From assembly GCF_039537265.1 (NCBI RefSeq), contig NZ_BAABAE010000002.1:310001-374000 (forward strand): a stretch of 64,000 bases of DNA, given 5' to 3'. The translations under genes and the position numbers were made by a program. This document shows positions 51,936 to 60,384 of the stretch, in pieces (position 1 is the stretch's first letter; every line of letters starts with the position of its first letter). Source of the DNA: Terrimesophilobacter bigeumensis (GTDB lineage Bacteria > Actinomycetota > Actinomycetes > Actinomycetales > Microbacteriaceae). A model generated the notes under the pieces. The model was not told the origin of the DNA, did no database searches, and worked only from the letters and a program-made list of their open reading frames with translations.

Positions 51936-52558
51936 TCATTCTCCTGGTGGCCTAGGAACTCAGGCATGGTAGCACTGTTGTCCGCACTCACCCCGTTGCG
52001 GGCGAGTACCGTGCGCACGGTACGCCAGAGTATCCAAAGATCGAGCTTTGCCGAGCGGTGATCGACATAGTAGATGTCGTGGGCGAATCGCTCCTTCCAG
52101 GTCGTAGCGTTGCGGCCGGAGACCTGTGCGAGTCCAGTGATACCCGGGCGTACCTCGTGACGTCGGGCCTGCTCCGGTGTGTAGAGCGAGAGGTAGGACT
52201 CGAGGAGGGGTCGTGGGCCGACGAGGCTCATGTCGCCGCGCAGGACGTTGATCAGTGCAGGGAGCTCGTCGAGGCTCGTCGATCGCAGGAGTCGGCCGAA
52301 GCGAGGGAGTCGCTCTTCATCGGTGACGAGCCCCCTTGATTCGTCGATATCCACCATCGAACGAAACTTGAGAATCGTGAAGATGTGGCCATCGCGTCCC
52401 GGTCGGCGTTGGCGGAAGAGCACGGGTCGGCCGAGATTCACTGCCACGAGAACTGCGACGACGAGTTGCAGTGGTGAACTGAGCACCAGAACAACAGTGC
52501 CGACGAGAAGATCAGCGCCGCGTTTGACCAGGTCATACGGTCGTCGTTGGGGATTCAT
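51932..52558 (-). CDS. Initiating phosphoglycosyl transferase (PglC-like, monotopic)
   Basis: Transfers a sugar phosphate from a UDP-sugar to undecaprenyl phosphate to start the glycan. 208 residues, so it lacks the long N-terminal half of WcaJ and equals small PglC enzymes. Seen: N-terminal re-entrant hydrophobic helix (LLVGTVVLVLSSPLQLVVAV), GRPVLFRQRRPGRDG, KFRSM, the Asp-Glu dyad in TSLDELPALINVLRGDMSLVGPRP (DELP), and RPGITGLAQVSGRN. It overlaps the aminotransferase and acetyltransferase genes by 4 bases on each side. Confidence 0.94.
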   Translation of the reverse strand: MNPQRRPYDLVKRGADLLVGTVVLVLSSPLQLVVAVLVAVNLGRPVLFRQRRPGRDGHIFTILKFRSMVDIDESRGLVTDEERLPRFGRLLRSTSLDELPALINVLRGDMSLVGPRPLLESYLSLYTPEQARRHEVRPGITGLAQVSGRNATTWKERFAHDIYYVDHRSAKLDLWILWRTVRTVLARNGVSADNSATMPEFLGHQENE

Positions 52559-53685
52559 CTCTTCGTGAGGAACTCCTGCACGCGCTGGCCGATTCGAGCC
52601 ATCTGGCTGTCATCCAGTGCTGAACCGCTCGGCAGTGTCAGTCCTGTGGTGAACAGTCGCTCCGAGGCACCGGTCACGAGCGACCGCGCTCCGGCAAAGA
52701 CCGGCTGCAGGTGCATTGGTTTCCATAGTGGACGGCTCTCGATGTCGTCTGCGGCGAGCGCGGCGGAGAGTTCCGCGGCCCTCCAACCCGCGACATCCGG
52801 GTCGACCAGAATCGAAGTCAGCCAGACATTGTCCTGGGCGTCGTCCTCTCCGCCGAAGATGGTGACGCCGCGGACACCCTCGAACAATTCTCGATACCAC
52901 GCTCGGTGCTGGCGGCGACGCGCGATCATCGAATCGAGTCGGCTCAGTTGTGCGCGTCCGAGCGCAGCGAGAATGTTGCTGAGACGGTAGTTGTAGCCGA
53001 TGTCCGTGTGCTCGTAATGCGTCACCGGCTGCCGGGCCTGGGTCGCGAGATAGCGGGTGTGCTTTGCCAGCTTCTCATCATCGGTGAGGAGCATGCCGCC
53101 ACCCGACGTCGTCATGATCTTGTTCCCGTTGAAGGAGATCGCTGCGGACACCCCGAAAGCACCGGCTGGTCTGCCCTCGTGGTACGCACCGAACGCCTCG
53201 GCGGCGTCCGCGATGACCGGCACCCCATATTGCGCGGCGAGCGGCTCGATCAGAGTGTAATTCGCGGGCTTGCCGAGCAGGTCGACGGGAAGGACCGCCG
53301 CGACGCGCTCGCCACGTGCGGCGAAGTCGGCGAGCACGTGTTCAAGCAGGGACGGGTCGATGTTGCCAGTGGTCTCGTCGGAATCGATGAAGAATGGCTC
53401 CGCGCCGACGTAGTGGATAGCGTTCGCTGTGGCGGCAAACGTCATCGTCGAGGTGAGGACGACGTCCCCTGGCCGAATTCCTTGCCCGAGCAGAGCGAGG
53501 TGCAGTGCTGCAGTGCCCGAGCTCAGCGCAACGGCGTACTGGCGCCCGGTACGTTCAGCTATCCCCTGTTCAAATGCGTCCACTTCTGGACCGAGGGGCG
53601 CGATCCATCCTGAGCGCACGGCGGCGATGATGGCATCCTCCTCTCGTTGCCCCACATCCGGGGCGGAGAGGTAGATGCGCGTCAT
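52555..53685 (-). CDS. DegT/DnrJ/EryC1/StrS aminotransferase (PglE-like)
   Basis: A 376-residue PLP-dependent sugar aminotransferase. Seen: N-terminal IYLSAPDVGQREEDAI, SSGTAALHLAL, DAAEAFGAYHEG (PLP Asp) and SFNGNKIMTTSGGGML with the Schiff-base Lys. By context it aminates the 4-keto-6-deoxy product of the neighbouring dehydratase, as PglE does in UDP-di-N-acetylbacillosamine synthesis. The ATG at 53685 overlaps the dehydratase stop by 4 bases; an in-frame GTG-like extension upstream lies inside that gene. Confidence 0.93.
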   Translation of the reverse strand: MTRIYLSAPDVGQREEDAIIAAVRSGWIAPLGPEVDAFEQGIAERTGRQYAVALSSGTAALHLALLGQGIRPGDVVLTSTMTFAATANAIHYVGAEPFFIDSDETTGNIDPSLLEHVLADFAARGERVAAVLPVDLLGKPANYTLIEPLAAQYGVPVIADAAEAFGAYHEGRPAGAFGVSAAISFNGNKIMTTSGGGMLLTDDEKLAKHTRYLATQARQPVTHYEHTDIGYNYRLSNILAALGRAQLSRLDSMIARRRQHRAWYRELFEGVRGVTIFGGEDDAQDNVWLTSILVDPDVAGWRAAELSAALAADDIESRPLWKPMHLQPVFAGARSLVTGASERLFTTGLTLPSGSALDDSQMARIGQRVQEFLTKR

Positions 53686-55505
53686 GTCAGGGCCATATGC
53701 GTCGTCGGTGGGGTGGGGCTGCATCGGCGCTCCCACTCCGCTTTGTCTAGCTGCGCGGGGTCAAGCGGTGGAACCTTCGTGTGCGAAATCTTCGGGTGCA
53801 GTGGTCGCGAGTCCTGTTCGCCCTCTCCCAGGAGTTCTTCGTGGAGCTTCTCGCCGTGACGGAGACCGGTGAAGACGATCTTGATATCACGACCAGACAT
53901 GGCGATCATCTGCTTTGCGACATCCAAAATCCTCACAGGTTCACCCATATCGAGGATGAGCACCTCGCCTGGCCTGCCGATGCCGCCGGCCTGGACGACG
54001 AGCTGGCACGCCTCCGGGATGGTCATGAAGAAGCGAGTCACATCCGGGTGTGTGATCGTGAGTGGACCGCCCGCGAGGATGAGCGATGTGAAGGTGGGCA
54101 GCATCGAGCCACGGCTGCCGATCACGTTGCCGAAACGCACCGACAAGTAGTTCTTCCCGGTCTCTTCGGCAGCCCACGCCGTGAGTTTCTCGGCCGCGCG
54201 CTTCGAATGGCCCAGCACGCTCGACGGATTCGCGGCCTTGTCGGTTGACACATTGATGAAGGTCGAAACGCCGACCGCTCGCGCTGCATTGAGAACATTG
54301 AGGGTACCGAGCACGTTGGTCTGCCAAGCCTCGGAGGGGAATTGCTCCAACATCGGAAGGTGCTTGAGGGCCGCCGCATGGAAAACGACCTCCGGCTTGC
54401 GGTCGTCGAAGATCTTCTCGATCGTCGGCGCGTCTCGAATATCTGCAAGAACCACGTCTTTTGTATCGAGAAGGCCGTGGCCTGAGATCGCTATCTGGGT
54501 TGCCTGCAGTCCGGACTCGTCGCGGTCGAGCATCATGAGTTCGGCTGGAGCGAACTTCGAGATCTCACGACACAGCACCGAGCCGATCGACCCACCCGCA
54601 CCCGTGACGAGTACCCGCTTGCCCGTAAGGTACCCCGCGATCGACTCCACTTCCGTGTCGACGGGATGCCGGCCGATGAGGTCCTCGATCGACACCTCGC
54701 GCAGGTCGGTGAGCCCCGACCGCCCCTCAAGAACTTGGGAGAGGAGGGGCAACATCAGCATGCGAAGCCCTGCGTCGTCCGCCGCCTTCTTCGTCGCCTG
54801 AATGAGAGCCGCATCGGCTCTCGCAATCGTGACGATGAGTGTCGTGGCCCCGGTTCGATTGGCAATGTCCGTGAGGTCGGCTCGTGTACCCATCATGGGG
54901 ACCCCGTGCAACCAGAGGTTGCTTCGCGCGGGGCTGTCATCCACCAGTCCAACGGGAAGGTACTTGGAATTCGGGTCAGTGAGCATTTGGGGCAGGAGGA
55001 AGTTTGCAAGGTCGCCCGCACCGTAGACGAGCGTTCTCTGTGCGTCGCTCGGCTTCGCGCGATTCTCGCGGCGGAGCCTGCGCATGTACCTGGCGAAGCC
55101 CATCAGCACGAGTGCGATCGGCACGGCGACCAGCACGGTGCTGCGTGGGATCAGCAGCTTTGTACCAAGTATGAGTGTGATGGGCGCCAAGATCACGGCT
55201 ACTGCGCCCACAGTGAAAGCAAGTGCCCGGACCTCATGGAACGTTCCGATGCGATAGCGCCCGCGATAGAGCTGGAAGACGCGGCCGAACACGAATTGCA
55301 GCAGAGCCGTAACGATCGCAAGCAGGACGAGCGGAAGCCAGTTGACGTTCTCGAATGCGAACTCGTATCGAAACACCGCGGCGAGCACGAGTGCGAGGGC
55401 CCACGCAGCAGAATCGAAGAGGTATTGACCGCCCACCGTGTGTCGAAGTCGCTTCGCTCCGCGTACGATGAGGCCGCGCTCGTTGTTCTCTGTCATTGAT
55501 GTCAT
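53682..55505 (-). CDS. Membrane UDP-N-acetylhexosamine 4,6-dehydratase (PglF/CapD-like)
   Basis: A 607-residue protein with four N-terminal transmembrane helices (about residues 28-130), a CoA-binding-like domain and a C-terminal SDR. Seen: NAD motif GAGGSIGSVLCREI, MLDRDESGLQ, HAAALKHLPMLEQFP, STDKAANPSSVLGHSKR (Lys but not Tyr at the usual Tyr place, as in the PglF/FlaA1-long type with Met or Leu) and RFGNVIGSRGSMLP. It makes the UDP-4-keto-6-deoxy sugar for the aminotransferase encoded next. The start is ATG 55505 or in-frame ATG 55496. It heads the pgl-like series. Confidence 0.93.
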   Translation of the reverse strand: MTSMTENNERGLIVRGAKRLRHTVGGQYLFDSAAWALALVLAAVFRYEFAFENVNWLPLVLLAIVTALLQFVFGRVFQLYRGRYRIGTFHEVRALAFTVGAVAVILAPITLILGTKLLIPRSTVLVAVPIALVLMGFARYMRRLRRENRAKPSDAQRTLVYGAGDLANFLLPQMLTDPNSKYLPVGLVDDSPARSNLWLHGVPMMGTRADLTDIANRTGATTLIVTIARADAALIQATKKAADDAGLRMLMLPLLSQVLEGRSGLTDLREVSIEDLIGRHPVDTEVESIAGYLTGKRVLVTGAGGSIGSVLCREISKFAPAELMMLDRDESGLQATQIAISGHGLLDTKDVVLADIRDAPTIEKIFDDRKPEVVFHAAALKHLPMLEQFPSEAWQTNVLGTLNVLNAARAVGVSTFINVSTDKAANPSSVLGHSKRAAEKLTAWAAEETGKNYLSVRFGNVIGSRGSMLPTFTSLILAGGPLTITHPDVTRFFMTIPEACQLVVQAGGIGRPGEVLILDMGEPVRILDVAKQMIAMSGRDIKIVFTGLRHGEKLHEELLGEGEQDSRPLHPKISHTKVPPLDPAQLDKAEWERRCSPTPPTTHMALT

Positions 55506-55584
55506 CTCACTGGGCCGGCAGCCCTTCTGCCGTGAATTACGCGATCATCCGACCGCATTCCGGGGTGTCGCACCCGAACTCATG

Positions 55585-56946
55585 TTACAACTTGCGCTTG
55601 GCACCACCGTCGGGGGCCAGGCGTGCCGCGTCGACTGCTTCGGTTGGTTTCAACATCACCACAGCTACCGCCAAGGGGAAGAACACCGCCCATTGATGAC
55701 CCGGGGCCTGCAGGTAGGGGTTTGTGGCGTTGGCTATGAGCATCGCAATCGCTCCCGTGCCGGCCACGACGAGGGTGGGTACGAGTTCGGGCCGTCGTGC
55801 GGATGCCTGACGCAGGAAGAGCAAGCCGATCACGAGAATGGCCAGGCACATCGTGATACCCACAAGCCCGACATTGAAGAGCAGTAGATGGTACTGGAGT
55901 TCAAGCACCCAGGGTCTCTCGGAAGTGCGCGCATAATCGAATGGGATGGCACCGAAACCTGAACCGAGGATGGGGTCGGCCTGCCACGCTCGGATCAGGT
56001 GCCAGGCCTGATCCGAGCGGATGTCCTGATTCGCTTCACCGTTGGTGGAAACCGCCCCGAAAAATGAGGCGATGGAATCGACGACGTTGGCGACCGGCCC
56101 CCACGAGGAGAGTTTGGGCCAGGTGAGCAGCAGAACGATCACCGCGGTAATCGATCCACCTGCCCAGAGGAGCCGCGCCTGGCGCCCCAGGCGCGTGTGG
56201 TGGTCGCGATGTCGCAGAATGAGGATGAGTGCGATGGCGAGCAGTGGGGCGAGCCCGATGACGAGTACGACGGCAGTGCGACTGGAGACGACTGCGGTAG
56301 CCAGAGCGGCGATCCCGCAGACGAGGCGGACCATCCAGTGAGGCAAAACTGCATCGCGACGTACCAGGAGCGAGCCCACCCAGATCGGGCCGAGGGCAGC
56401 CAGCGACGATAAGCCCCAGGACCGGGCCTGGCTGGACCCATCCCGGAATGTCGCCTTCAGCCCCGTGAACTCCTCAAGCCGGCTGGGAACTATCTGCGGG
56501 ATGAGACCAGCCTCGCCCGCCACATAGATCAGGAGTAGTCCCGAGACGGTGAGTGTGCCTACCACAGCGGCAATCATCACAAGTCGCAGCAGCCTGAGGG
56601 ATGCCGCAGCTGCACACAGTAGATACAGAGCCGGCGCCGCAACGAAGATCGCAATCGTGAACACGAGGCCGGTATTGCCGTTCCCGCGGATCATCCCGTA
56701 GAGCGCGAGCGCACCTGTGAGGAAGGCGATCACCCACAGGTGCATGTCAATTGTTGGATTCCGTCGCATGATCGTGACCAGGGCGATGAAACCGAGTAGG
56801 GCGAAGAGTGGGTACAGCACATAGTTGTGCGAAACCGGGCTGACGAATATCCATCCAAAACCGAACGCTACCCCGATGGGAACGAGTCGATCGGTGATGC
56901 TCCCAGCACCGCGCTCACTGCGGTGTCTTTCGCCGGCTTCAGTCAT
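55585..56946 (-). CDS. O-antigen polymerase/ligase family (Wzy-like)
   Basis: A 453-residue membrane protein with about eleven helices and one large external loop. Seen: in the loop GLKATFRDGSSQARSW, and toward the C-terminus the Wzy_C-type signature HLIRAWQADPILGSGFGA. Such proteins polymerise or ligate lipid-linked repeat units outside the membrane. The ATG at 56946 overlaps the Wzz-like stop by 4 bases, linking polymerisation and chain-length genes. There are 79 bases before the dehydratase start, so a separate promoter for the pgl-like series is possible. Confidence 0.88.
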   Translation of the reverse strand: MTEAGERHRSERGAGSITDRLVPIGVAFGFGWIFVSPVSHNYVLYPLFALLGFIALVTIMRRNPTIDMHLWVIAFLTGALALYGMIRGNGNTGLVFTIAIFVAAPALYLLCAAAASLRLLRLVMIAAVVGTLTVSGLLLIYVAGEAGLIPQIVPSRLEEFTGLKATFRDGSSQARSWGLSSLAALGPIWVGSLLVRRDAVLPHWMVRLVCGIAALATAVVSSRTAVVLVIGLAPLLAIALILILRHRDHHTRLGRQARLLWAGGSITAVIVLLLTWPKLSSWGPVANVVDSIASFFGAVSTNGEANQDIRSDQAWHLIRAWQADPILGSGFGAIPFDYARTSERPWVLELQYHLLLFNVGLVGITMCLAILVIGLLFLRQASARRPELVPTLVVAGTGAIAMLIANATNPYLQAPGHQWAVFFPLAVAVVMLKPTEAVDAARLAPDGGAKRKL

Positions 56947-57563
56947 GCGGATTCGAGCGACCCAGTATGGCGCGACACGAACCAGTGGCGAGCGACGAGC
57001 CAGCCCAGCGCGAGCCAAAGGGCGGCGAACACCGCGAGCCCGAGCGAGAGCGCCGGGTTCGGCACGGCAGGGGCCTTTGCCGCACTTGCGTCGCTCACCT
57101 GGACGAGGTCAATCGACACCGCGCCACCGAACTCCGAGAGTTCGTCCACGGTATGCCGGGCGATCGAGTTCGCGACATCTGCCGCGCCCCGGGCATTCGG
57201 CCACGACACGATGATCTCGATGACTGTTGTGTCGAGTGCCGAGAGTGCCGTCACGTGCTCAGCGAGCTCATCGGCGGACTGCGAGAGGTCGAGTTCGTCG
57301 ATCACCTTGTCGAGCACCAATCCCGTGGTCACGAGCGCCTTATAGGTGATCGTGCGAAAATTCGCGTAAGTGACCGCTTCCTGGAGTGCTTCCTTGCTCG
57401 CATCAGCGGGCATTCCTGCCTTGACCTCCACGATCGCCGTCGCTCGATAGCTTGGCGGTTGTATTGCGAGAACCACGACAGCGAGGAGAATGCCGACTAC
57501 AACTGTTGCCAAGATCACGCGATATCCGCGAATCGCGATTCGGAGGAGGTCTCCCAGGGTCAT
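56943..57563 (-). CDS. Wzz-like chain-length determinant (polysaccharide co-polymerase)
   Basis: About 206 residues with two transmembrane helices: near residues 16-38 (ILATVVVGILLAVVVLA) and near the C-terminus (ALSLGLAVFAALWLALGWLVA), enclosing an external helical domain; PSYRATAIVEV after the first helix and the Pro-rich PAVPNPAL before the second are classic Wzz features. There is no fused or adjacent tyrosine kinase. The ATG at 57563 has no Shine-Dalgarno, but TATCAT lies 8 bases upstream, suggesting a leaderless start. An earlier in-frame ATG at 57596 is the alternative. Confidence 0.87.
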   Translation of the reverse strand: MTLGDLLRIAIRGYRVILATVVVGILLAVVVLAIQPPSYRATAIVEVKAGMPADASKEALQEAVTYANFRTITYKALVTTGLVLDKVIDELDLSQSADELAEHVTALSALDTTVIEIIVSWPNARGAADVANSIARHTVDELSEFGGAVSIDLVQVSDASAAKAPAVPNPALSLGLAVFAALWLALGWLVARHWFVSRHTGSLESA

Positions 57564-57570
57564 TGGATCG

Positions 57571-57576
57571 ATGATA
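57571..57576 (-). promoter_or_regulatory. Probable -10 box before the Wzz-like gene
   Basis: TATCAT on the minus strand lies 8 bases before ATG 57563 in the 87-base gap after the GT4 gene. No ribosome-binding site is seen. Confidence 0.35.
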
Positions 57577-57650
57577 CCGCCTATCGTCAAAGTCACGAAG
57601 TTGTTTTGGTCTTGTCATGGAGCGACCCCTGGAACAGCGTCCAGACTCGC

Positions 57651-58712
57651 TCAGAGTCCCGTCGCTGCCCGCCAGCTCGCAGCCCATACCCCGTAGCTGA
57701 AGTGCTGAACCACGCCAGTGCGGGCGGCTGCGCCGAGACTGGCACGCTGGGTCTCGCCGAGTTCGATGATCGATCGGATCGCGTCAGCCCAGTCGTCGCC
57801 AACGTGCACGGCCGTACCTGACACTTTCGAAAGAGCGGAGATGTTGGCTCCCACCGCACTTCCAACGGTCGGGAGCCCGGCGGCGGCGTATTGAAGGAGT
57901 TTGTAGGCGCACTTGCCCCTAGCCCACTCATCATCCGGTAGTGGCATGATCCCGAGGTCTGCCTGGGTTAGTTCTGTGGCGAACTGTTCCGGACTCCACT
58001 GCACACGGTCAGTCATGGCATCGAGCAACCCGTGGCTTCTGTTTCCCGCGCTGATGAGAGTGAGTCGCAACCCAAGCTCCCTATGCAACTTCAACAGCGG
58101 CTCTGCGATCATGGCGAGGTAGGGTTCGGTGCTCGGGGACCCAAGCCACACTGCTCGAGGAGCCTTCTCAATCGCGTAGGAGGACTTTAGGAGATATTTT
58201 GAGGGCTCTATGCAGCTCGGGATGACTACCACCTCGTTTGCGAGCTTCTCGGCCGGCTCGGCGAGGATCTCGCTGCCGGCTATGACGATATCTGCGGCTC
58301 GCACAGCCTTCTGCCACACTCGGTCGATCGGTCGCAGCAGCGCCGCAAGCGCCCTCGGATAACCAACGTAGAGCGCGTCGTCGTAGTCATAGATACCATG
58401 CCCCGCCTTTGACAGAAGATGTGCCTCGAGTCCGCCGCGACCAAACGGAGTCGCCTCTCGACCGAGTAACAGGGTGCGTTGCGAAACTCGACCTGCGAGG
58501 CGCCAAAGCCGTGCTTCCGCTCGGAATGCCGCTATGGGCTGTTTCAGGACTTCGCGGGGTGGATTGCTTGAGCGGCCGAGGAATCCATAGTTTTCGCCTT
58601 CGAGGCCTAAGTGAGCGAGCCAGTCATGGAGCCGCACCCGCGTGCTCGCGCCGCCGGGTCCGTAGGAAGATACTGTGATCGGCTTGGCTGTTGCGGTTGA
58701 GGTGGAGTCCAT
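57651..58712 (-). CDS. Glycosyltransferase, GT4-like
   Basis: About 353 residues. Seen: an N-terminal loop VSSYGPGGASTRVRLHDWLAHLG, GIYDYDDALY, a Rossmann-like donor domain with PRAVWLGSPSTEPYL, DLGIMPLPDDEWARGKCAYKLLQYAAAGLPTVGSAVGA (read as GIMPLPDDEWARGKCAYKLL), the GT4 donor-site pattern. The start ATG at 58712 overlaps, on the opposite strand, a possible ATG of the divergent GT4 in a CCATGG palindrome. TACTGT on the minus strand, 11 bases upstream, is a candidate -10. Confidence 0.83.
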   Translation of the reverse strand: MDSTSTATAKPITVSSYGPGGASTRVRLHDWLAHLGLEGENYGFLGRSSNPPREVLKQPIAAFRAEARLWRLAGRVSQRTLLLGREATPFGRGGLEAHLLSKAGHGIYDYDDALYVGYPRALAALLRPIDRVWQKAVRAADIVIAGSEILAEPAEKLANEVVVIPSCIEPSKYLLKSSYAIEKAPRAVWLGSPSTEPYLAMIAEPLLKLHRELGLRLTLISAGNRSHGLLDAMTDRVQWSPEQFATELTQADLGIMPLPDDEWARGKCAYKLLQYAAAGLPTVGSAVGANISALSKVSGTAVHVGDDWADAIRSIIELGETQRASLGAAARTGVVQHFSYGVWAASWRAATGL

Positions 58713-58722
58713 GGCGACATCC

Positions 58723-58765
58723 ACAGTAGCCGAGCACCGCGGGCACGACTTAACGCAGCTAGTAT
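58723..58765. promoter_or_regulatory. Divergent promoter region between two GT4 genes
   Basis: A minus-strand -10-like TACTGT (58728-58723) and a plus-strand TAGTAT (58760-58765) face away from each other within 43 bases, 11 and 9 bases from their start codons (58712 and 58774). -35 elements are not clear. Confidence 0.35.
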
Positions 58766-58773
58766 GGCTCGGA

Positions 58774-59892
58774 GTGAACCCTAATGCGTCGCATGTGTTG
58801 TTCGTGGTGAACACCTACCCACCCCGGCTGGGTGGTCTGGAGCAGCATGTTTCGCAATTGGCGACTCACATGGTCAGGCTCGGGCACGCAGCGAGCGTCG
58901 TCACGCTCGGACCACCGATAGGCGAGTCGATGGAGGAAGGGGTAGCCGTGCGTCGGCTGCGGGGTCGGTTCGCGATTGCGTCAGTGATCTCCTTCCCGCC
59001 AATTGGTACGGCCCGCCGCATCGCCGCGGCCTATCGCGAAAGTGGTGTGTCTGCGGTGTCGACACATACCCGCTTTTTTCCGATGTCGTTCGTGGGCCTG
59101 AGTGTGGCGCGACGGCTCGGAGTTCCCGTAGTGCACACTGAGCACGGTTCCGGGTTCGTACGCGGCGTCTCGCCACTGGTCGCGCTCGGAAGCCGGTTGG
59201 TCGACCTCACAGTCGGTCGCCGCATCCTGCGTCGTGCAGATGCGGTGCTCGCTGTCTCGGAGAGCGTTGCCGCATTCGTGCTGCGCCTTGCAGGTCGGCA
59301 CGCCGAGATCTTCTATAACGCGATCGAGGCCCCTCCGGAGAGTGCGAATCCAGTACCCGCAACCTCTCGTTTCGTGTTCGTGGGACGCCTTGTGCCCGGC
59401 AAGGGCTGGGACGCCTTTCTCGACGCGATCGCCGCGCTGAAAGCCGATGGTCGCCTTGGGGGCGCCTCGGCGATGCTTCTCGGCGACGGCCCTGATGCGG
59501 CTGCCGCTCGCGCACGAATTGATGCTCTCGGACTCGCCGGCACCGTCGAGTTGCGTGGACACGTCCCCCGAGCGGAGGTCGACCGGGCACTCGCCGGGGC
59601 CGTACTGGTCAACCCGACCCGCCTCGCCGAAGGATTTCAGACGTCATTGCTGGAGGCACTCGCCGCGGGAAGCCAGATGGTCACATACCCGGTGCCCGGG
59701 GCTGAAGCTCTGCTCAAGGAGGGTGCGCCGGTGCGCATCGCTCAGCGCAATCCGTCCAATTTGGCCGAGCAGATGAGCGCTGCACTCGCGGACCCCATGC
59801 CAGCCTTTCCCCGAGAAGGTCTGGCGAGATGGACCTGGCCTCAGCGGGCCCGACAGTACATGAGGGTGGTTGACCGACTACTCGCGCACTGA
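58774..59892 (+). CDS. Glycosyltransferase, GT4 family
   Basis: About 372 residues from GTG 58774, where the GT4 core begins at once (VLFVVNTYPPRLGGLEQHVSQL). TAGTAT 9 bases upstream suggests a leaderless start. An in-frame ATG at 58711 would add 21 residues without homology. Seen: HTEHGSGFVRG, FVFVGRLVPGKGWDAFLDAI hinge, and donor site NPTRLAEGFQTSLLEALAAG (E-x7-E). It stands alone between a minus-strand GT4 and convergent DUF2304. Donor unknown. Confidence 0.88.
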   Translation: MNPNASHVLFVVNTYPPRLGGLEQHVSQLATHMVRLGHAASVVTLGPPIGESMEEGVAVRRLRGRFAIASVISFPPIGTARRIAAAYRESGVSAVSTHTRFFPMSFVGLSVARRLGVPVVHTEHGSGFVRGVSPLVALGSRLVDLTVGRRILRRADAVLAVSESVAAFVLRLAGRHAEIFYNAIEAPPESANPVPATSRFVFVGRLVPGKGWDAFLDAIAALKADGRLGGASAMLLGDGPDAAAARARIDALGLAGTVELRGHVPRAEVDRALAGAVLVNPTRLAEGFQTSLLEALAAGSQMVTYPVPGAEALLKEGAPVRIAQRNPSNLAEQMSAALADPMPAFPREGLARWTWPQRARQYMRVVDRLLAH

Positions 59893-60012
59893 GTTGTGGG
59901 CGAGGGAGGTATCCACTGATCGTAATATTCCGTGGAAACCATGAGGGAATGGTCTCTACGCGACCGGGACGTCCTGTATCTGATCGGTCCCCAGAAGGTC
60001 TCGGTGAAAGGA

Positions 60013-60384
60013 CTAAATCACCCGATGCTTGCGTTCTGGATCCTCCGGGCTGCGGGTCTCGAGTTCCATCAGGGCAAGACGTTCAGCAAGCAGTCTCGTT
60101 TTACTCTCAAGCCGAGTCAACTCGGCACTGTTCTGCAAGCAGACCAGCACCAGGATAGCGATACCCACGAAGAACACCAGGTTTATGGGTGCTTCGATGC
60201 CGATCAAGTTCGCGGCCCAGATCACAGTGGCGGGAAAGATGCCGGCAACGAGCGCGAGCACTCCAGCAATGAACCACCAGATCGCGTGTCGCTCGCGCAA
60301 TCGACCCCGACGAAGCATTTCGATCACCACGATCAGAATGAGAGCGGCGGCGGCGATGCCGAAAATGTAAGTGGTCGTGGTCAT
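60013..60384 (-). CDS. DUF2304 family membrane protein
   Basis: A 123-residue protein with three hydrophobic helices (about 5-23, 35-57, 68-88), RERHAIWWFIAG between the first two, and a C-terminal coiled coil (LQNSAELTRLESKTRLLAERLALMELE). This is the DUF2304 pattern. DUF2304 genes usually accompany polyprenyl-phosphate glycosyltransferases, as here: its ATG overlaps the stop of a GT2 gene by 4 bases. It may scaffold or modulate that enzyme; function unproven. Confidence 0.87.
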   Translation of the reverse strand: MTTTTYIFGIAAAALILIVVIEMLRRGRLRERHAIWWFIAGVLALVAGIFPATVIWAANLIGIEAPINLVFFVGIAILVLVCLQNSAELTRLESKTRLLAERLALMELETRSPEDPERKHRVI

